This document shows, piece after piece, positions 61,156-64,000 of a stretch of DNA of 64,000 nucleotides (its first letter is position 1; each line of letters begins with the position of its first letter). The position numbers were made by a program, and so were the translations under genes. The notes below the pieces were generated by a model, which was not told where the DNA came from, did not search any database, and was given only the letters and a program-made list of their open reading frames with translations. This stretch comes from Candidatus Methylomirabilota bacterium (GTDB lineage: Bacteria; Methylomirabilota; Methylomirabilia; Rokubacteriales; CSP1-6): positions 1 through 64,000 of the forward strand of contig DASTYT010000010.1 of the NCBI GenBank assembly GCA_035764725.1. The letters run 5' to 3'.

Positions 61156-61465
61156 GTGAACGCGGCGTTGCGGTCAATCGAGTGACGCGTATCTTTTCCC
61201 TGTCGATCATGGTGGGCACTTTGGGCGCGATCTCGTTCTTCCAGTAGTCGCTCTGGTAGACCGCGTCGTAGAGGCGCTTGCGCTCGGCCTCGCTCTCGAA
61301 GCGGCGAATCCACACGTAGACCGACGCATCTTCCTCGCCCACGAAGCTGCCGAGGATCACCATGCCCATCTTCACCTGGAGGGGGATGATCTCCTCCTCC
61401 ATGCACTTGACCCAGTTGGCCTGCTGTCCCGGATGGATGTGGTACTGCCGCAGCTCGAACAGCAT
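61145..61465 (-). CDS. NIPSNAP family protein
   Basis: 106 residues, single ferredoxin-like domain: MLFELRQYHIHPGQQANWV, then GMVILGSFVGEED, VYVWIRRFESEAER and YWKNEIAPKV. AAGGAGAA precedes ATG 61465. Function of bacterial NIPSNAP proteins is poorly known; many are near catabolic genes. It follows the MetE-like gene by 11 bp and its 3' end overlaps the convergent CDF gene by 11 bp. Confidence 0.9.
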   Translation of the reverse strand: MLFELRQYHIHPGQQANWVKCMEEEIIPLQVKMGMVILGSFVGEEDASVYVWIRRFESEAERKRLYDAVYQSDYWKNEIAPKVPTMIDREKIRVTRLTATPRSPIQ

Positions 61466-61476
61466 GGGCGTTCTCC

Positions 61477-62640
61477 TTATCGGCCGCCGAGGCGGCGGGT
61501 GGCGAGGGCCGCGCCCGCGCTGAGTGAGCGCAGCTTGGCCCAGACCACGCTGGGCGCGCACATCTCGGAGCCGGCGAAGGTGCCGAATCCACAGTCCGTC
61601 GAGGCGATGACGCGGGTGCGGTCGCCCACCGCGCCCACCGCCTGCACGAGTCGGTCGGCCACCACCTCGGGATGCTCCACGTAGTTGGTGGTGGTGTCGA
61701 TCACGCCGGGGAGGAACAGCATGCCCGCGGGCAGTCCGAGCCGGGCGATCACGCGGTGCTCGTGCTGATGCCGCGGGTTGCCGAGGGGGAGCGACAGCGC
61801 GCCGACCTGGGCGCGGGTGACGAGCGGCAGCACGGCCTCCAGGGGCACGTCGTGCGTGTGGGGGCCGTCGTAGTTCCCCCAGCACAGGTGCAGGCGGATG
61901 CGGTCCGGCGGGATGCCGGCGCAGGCGCGGTTGATCGCGTCCACGTGGAGCGCCACCGCCTGCTGGAAGCGCTCGAGCGAGTCATCCTGGAAGAAGCGCG
62001 CCCGCTCCATGGCGAGATCGGGGCAGTCGAGCTGCAGCACGTAGCCGCGCCGGTGGATCAGCTCGTATTCCTTCTTGAGCTCATCGGCCAGAGCCATGAC
62101 GTAGCGCTCGTGGGAGTCGTAGTGGGCGTTGAGCAGGATGGTGGCGGCGGTGCCCGGGGACACCGCGGTCATGAAGCGCTCGGCGAACGTTGCGGGCGCC
62201 GCCGCCACCGCGCGGTCGAACATGTCGCACTCGCGCTCGGCCTCGCCGAGGTCCTCGTAGCGCACGGGGCCGACGGCCTGGGGCGCGTCGCCGATGCGCG
62301 CGGCGTCGGCGCGGCGGCGCGTGAGCATGGCGGCATAGTCGGGGAACTCGGCGAACTCCTTCGCCGCGGGCCGCCGGCTCGTCCCTCCGAAGCCCCGCAT
62401 GCGCCGCGCCACGTACGTGGAGAACCCGGCGCGCGGCTGCTCGCCGTCGTTGCCGATGTCGACCCCGGCCTCGAGTTGACGGCGCACGACCTCCCGCACC
62501 GCCGCCTCCGCCTCCCGCGCGAGCGCGGCCTCGTCCACCGCCTCGCCGCGATCCTGCTGCACGAGGAGCGTCCGGAGCGCCGCGCTGCGGGGAATGCTTC
62601 CGACGTGGGTGGTGAGGATGCGCTCGTCGCTCGCTCGCAT
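61477..62640 (-). CDS. MetE-like (cobalamin-independent methionine synthase family II) protein
   Basis: 387 residues. Landmarks are ILTTHVGSIPRS, GVDIGNDGEQPR with the acidic residue, the zinc-binding HLCWGNYDGPHTHD (His and Cys) and STDCGFGTF (Cys). The full set of fold ligands is kept, so zinc thiolate chemistry is likely. Relatives include epoxypropane:coenzyme M transferase and uncharacterised methyltransferases; the substrate cannot be deduced. Followed 11 bp later by NIPSNAP. Divergent from the haem-oxygenase-fold gene. Confidence 0.88.
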   Translation of the reverse strand: MRASDERILTTHVGSIPRSAALRTLLVQQDRGEAVDEAALAREAEAAVREVVRRQLEAGVDIGNDGEQPRAGFSTYVARRMRGFGGTSRRPAAKEFAEFPDYAAMLTRRRADAARIGDAPQAVGPVRYEDLGEAERECDMFDRAVAAAPATFAERFMTAVSPGTAATILLNAHYDSHERYVMALADELKKEYELIHRRGYVLQLDCPDLAMERARFFQDDSLERFQQAVALHVDAINRACAGIPPDRIRLHLCWGNYDGPHTHDVPLEAVLPLVTRAQVGALSLPLGNPRHQHEHRVIARLGLPAGMLFLPGVIDTTTNYVEHPEVVADRLVQAVGAVGDRTRVIASTDCGFGTFAGSEMCAPSVVWAKLRSLSAGAALATRRLGGR

Positions 62641-62717
62641 GGGATCCCTCCGGGCGGGCTAGAGTATCAGATCGAATCCGGCTGCGATAGAATCCGCGCG
62701 GGAGGAATTGCCAGGCC

Positions 62718-63419
62718 ATGACCACCGAGCAGTGGTACGACGCGCTCACCGCCGAGCTCCTCGCACGGAGCCCGTTTCGTGAATCGGACTACTTCAAGCG
62801 CTTCGCCGCCGGTGCCCTCACGCGGGAGCAGGTGTGGGGGCACATGGGCCAGCACTACATGATCATCACGTGGTTCCCGCGCATCTTCAGCGGCATCCAC
62901 ACCCGCTGCGAGGAGCTCGAGGTCCGCAAGGACTGCGCGCGGCACCTCCTCGTGGAGGATCTCGGCTACTTCGAGGGCAAGGTGGGCGGCACCCCGGACC
63001 ACGACGAGCTCTACCGGCGGATCGGCGACGACCTGGGCTACGGCCGCGAGGTCTATGACACGATCCGCCCGGTGCCCGAGATGGCGGCCATCGTCGACCT
63101 TTTCCGCCGCCTCGCCCACGAGGTCCCGTGGAGCGCAGCCCTCTGCGCGACCGCGCTCCTCGAAGAGGAGGTCGTGGAGATCGCGCGTACGGTGGGGAAG
63201 GCCCTCGTCCAGCACTACGGGGTCCGCCCGGAGTGGGGCGGGGCCAACTACACGGTGCACGAGGCGGTGGAGGCCGAGGAGTCGGGCGAGACCAAGGCCA
63301 CGATTCTCAAGCATCTCAAGACCCTGGAGGACCGGAAGGCGGCGGAGGCGGCGATGCGGGAAATGCACGATCTGCTGGAGCGCTACGCGGCCGGCCTGAA
63401 CCGCCGCTTCCCCGCCTGA
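62718..63419 (+). CDS. Haem-oxygenase-fold (PqqC/TenA-like, possible di-iron) protein
   Basis: 233 residues, all-helical. The N-terminus SPFRESDYFKRFAAGALTREQVWGHMGQHYMI is typical of iron-containing redox proteins of the haem-oxygenase-like di-iron oxidase group. Candidate ligands are Glu in LLVEDLGYFEG, Glu in LLEEEVVEIA and His with acids in VHEAVEAEES. PqqC and TenA relatives are metal-free, so iron use is an inference. GGGAGGAA lies upstream. LigB follows one nucleotide after the stop, so the two probably act together. Confidence 0.8.
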   Translation: MTTEQWYDALTAELLARSPFRESDYFKRFAAGALTREQVWGHMGQHYMIITWFPRIFSGIHTRCEELEVRKDCARHLLVEDLGYFEGKVGGTPDHDELYRRIGDDLGYGREVYDTIRPVPEMAAIVDLFRRLAHEVPWSAALCATALLEEEVVEIARTVGKALVQHYGVRPEWGGANYTVHEAVEAEESGETKATILKHLKTLEDRKAAEAAMREMHDLLERYAAGLNRRFPA

Positions 63420-63420
63420 C

Positions 63421-64000
63421 ATGCCCCTCGTCGCCGCCGTCGCGTGCCCCCACACCCCGCAGCTCCTCGTGCGGCCGGACACCGAGGACCGCGACCTCGT
63501 GCTGCGCGTGCACGCCGCCTACGGCGAGGTGAAGCGGCGGCTGGCCGCGGCGCGCGCGGACGTGATCTGCCTCATCGGCGGCGACCACATCGAAGGCTTC
63601 TTCCTGAACGCGGTGCCCGCCTTCGCCGTCTACGCGGGCGCGCGCGTCTCCGGCCAGTTCGGGCGCTACGACTACACCTTCCCCGTCCACGAGCCGCTCG
63701 CGCGCGCCATCCTGGAGCAGGGGATCGAGCGCGAGTTCGACCTCGCCTACAGCCAGGACGTGCGGCTGGACTACGCGTTCTACGTGCCGCTGCACTTCAC
63801 GATGCCCGAGCCCGCCCTGCCCATCGTGCCGCTCTACGTGAACGTGTACCTGCCGCCCCAGCCCACGCCCCGGCGCTGTCTCGCGTGGGGCCGGGCGCTT
63901 CGCGAGATCCTCGACGGGCGGTCGGAGCGCGTGGCGCTCATGGCCTCGGGGGGCCTCTCGCACTACCCCGGCACGGACCGCTACGCCTCACCCGACTTCG
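63421..64000 (+). CDS. Class III (LigB-type) extradiol ring-cleavage dioxygenase, partial
   Basis: The first 193 residues are present and the gene runs off the right edge. It starts MPLVAAVACPHTPQLLVRPD with the first iron His; the second is in LIGGDHIEGFF, and GGLSHYPGT has the catalytic-type His. LigB enzymes cleave catecholic rings such as protocatechuate or gallate between or beside the hydroxyls. The start lies one base after the haem-oxygenase-fold stop. Confidence 0.92.
   Translation, partial: MPLVAAVACPHTPQLLVRPDTEDRDLVLRVHAAYGEVKRRLAAARADVICLIGGDHIEGFFLNAVPAFAVYAGARVSGQFGRYDYTFPVHEPLARAILEQGIEREFDLAYSQDVRLDYAFYVPLHFTMPEPALPIVPLYVNVYLPPQPTPRRCLAWGRALREILDGRSERVALMASGGLSHYPGTDRYASPDF

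Noticed and set aside
1..64000. CRISPR arrays, tRNA or rRNA genes, insertion sequences, prophage and integrase genes.
   Set aside because: I scanned for direct repeats with spacers, tRNA-like cloverleaf ends, transposase motifs and inverted-repeat boundaries and saw none that could be supported by eye. A dedicated search (tRNAscan-SE, ISfinder, CRISPR finder) would be decisive.

Overview
The window is uniformly high-GC, densely packed bacterial DNA with short intergenic gaps, many ATGA/GTGA stop-start overlaps and frequent GTG starts. There are no rRNA or tRNA genes, no CRISPR array, no insertion sequence and no phage genes. The content is dominated by ABC-transporter binding proteins, CoA-linked and flavin oxidoreductases, amidases and hydantoinases, MetE-like barrels and ring-cleavage dioxygenases. 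Together these suggest a large-genome soil or subsurface heterotroph. The mix (UdgX, in-frame TGA selenoprotein, LLM oxidoreductases, many orphan binding proteins) resembles Candidatus Rokubacteria/Methylomirabilota, but that is inference from content, not from a marker gene.

Layout. 0-7.3 kb: 3' end of a GH31 glycosidase, an enoyl-CoA hydratase-like protein with a peptide-type binding protein, then an SDR, a small conserved protein, an acyl-CoA dehydrogenase and a MetE-like protein on the + strand. 7.3-18 kb: a phosphodiesterase-like protein divergent from a GT2 glycosyltransferase, a PNPOx-like protein, an unusual papain-like protease/alpha-beta hydrolase fusion, an amidase, a methyltransferase and PEP carboxylase. 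18-26 kb: a minus-strand operon hyuA-hyuB-amidohydrolase-binding protein-dppB-dppC without ATPases. 26-31 kb: a DUF481 outer-membrane protein, then a MetE-like/extradiol dioxygenase-like/Ldh-type dehydrogenase/EthD operon. 31-35.7 kb: a complete branched-chain-amide ABC transporter with a natural LivM-LivG fusion. 35.7-41 kb: DNA maintenance and signalling (UdgX, DUF4142, topoisomerase IB, hybrid histidine kinase). 41-47 kb: cupin, EamA exporter, TauD-type dioxygenase, lipoprotein amidase, MltF-like transglycosylase and an epoxide-hydrolase-like protein.

47.4-51.1 kb is visibly decayed: a dienelactone hydrolase with internal deletion and frameshift, the C-terminal stub of an NMT1-type binding protein and a beta-barrel gene with about four frameshifts. 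Between them lie two tiny genes (33 and 56 aa), a membrane protein and a methyltransferase.

The most interesting object is at 52,498-53,598. It is a TlpA/redoxin-type gene that standard calling splits in two, with one in-frame TGA exactly where homologues are expected to have the redox-active Cys. The TGA is followed 20 nt later by a perfect 6-bp hairpin with a 5-nt loop that has G in its second position, which fits the bacterial SECIS rules. I annotate it as a probable selenocysteine-containing redoxin. 53.6-64 kb continues with a cyclase, a peptide-type binding protein, an alpha/beta hydrolase/LLM/acyl-CoA-dehydrogenase-like operon, a hydrolase-CDF transporter pair, a NIPSNAP/MetE-like pair, and a haem-oxygenase-fold protein next to a LigB-type dioxygenase cut by the window edge.
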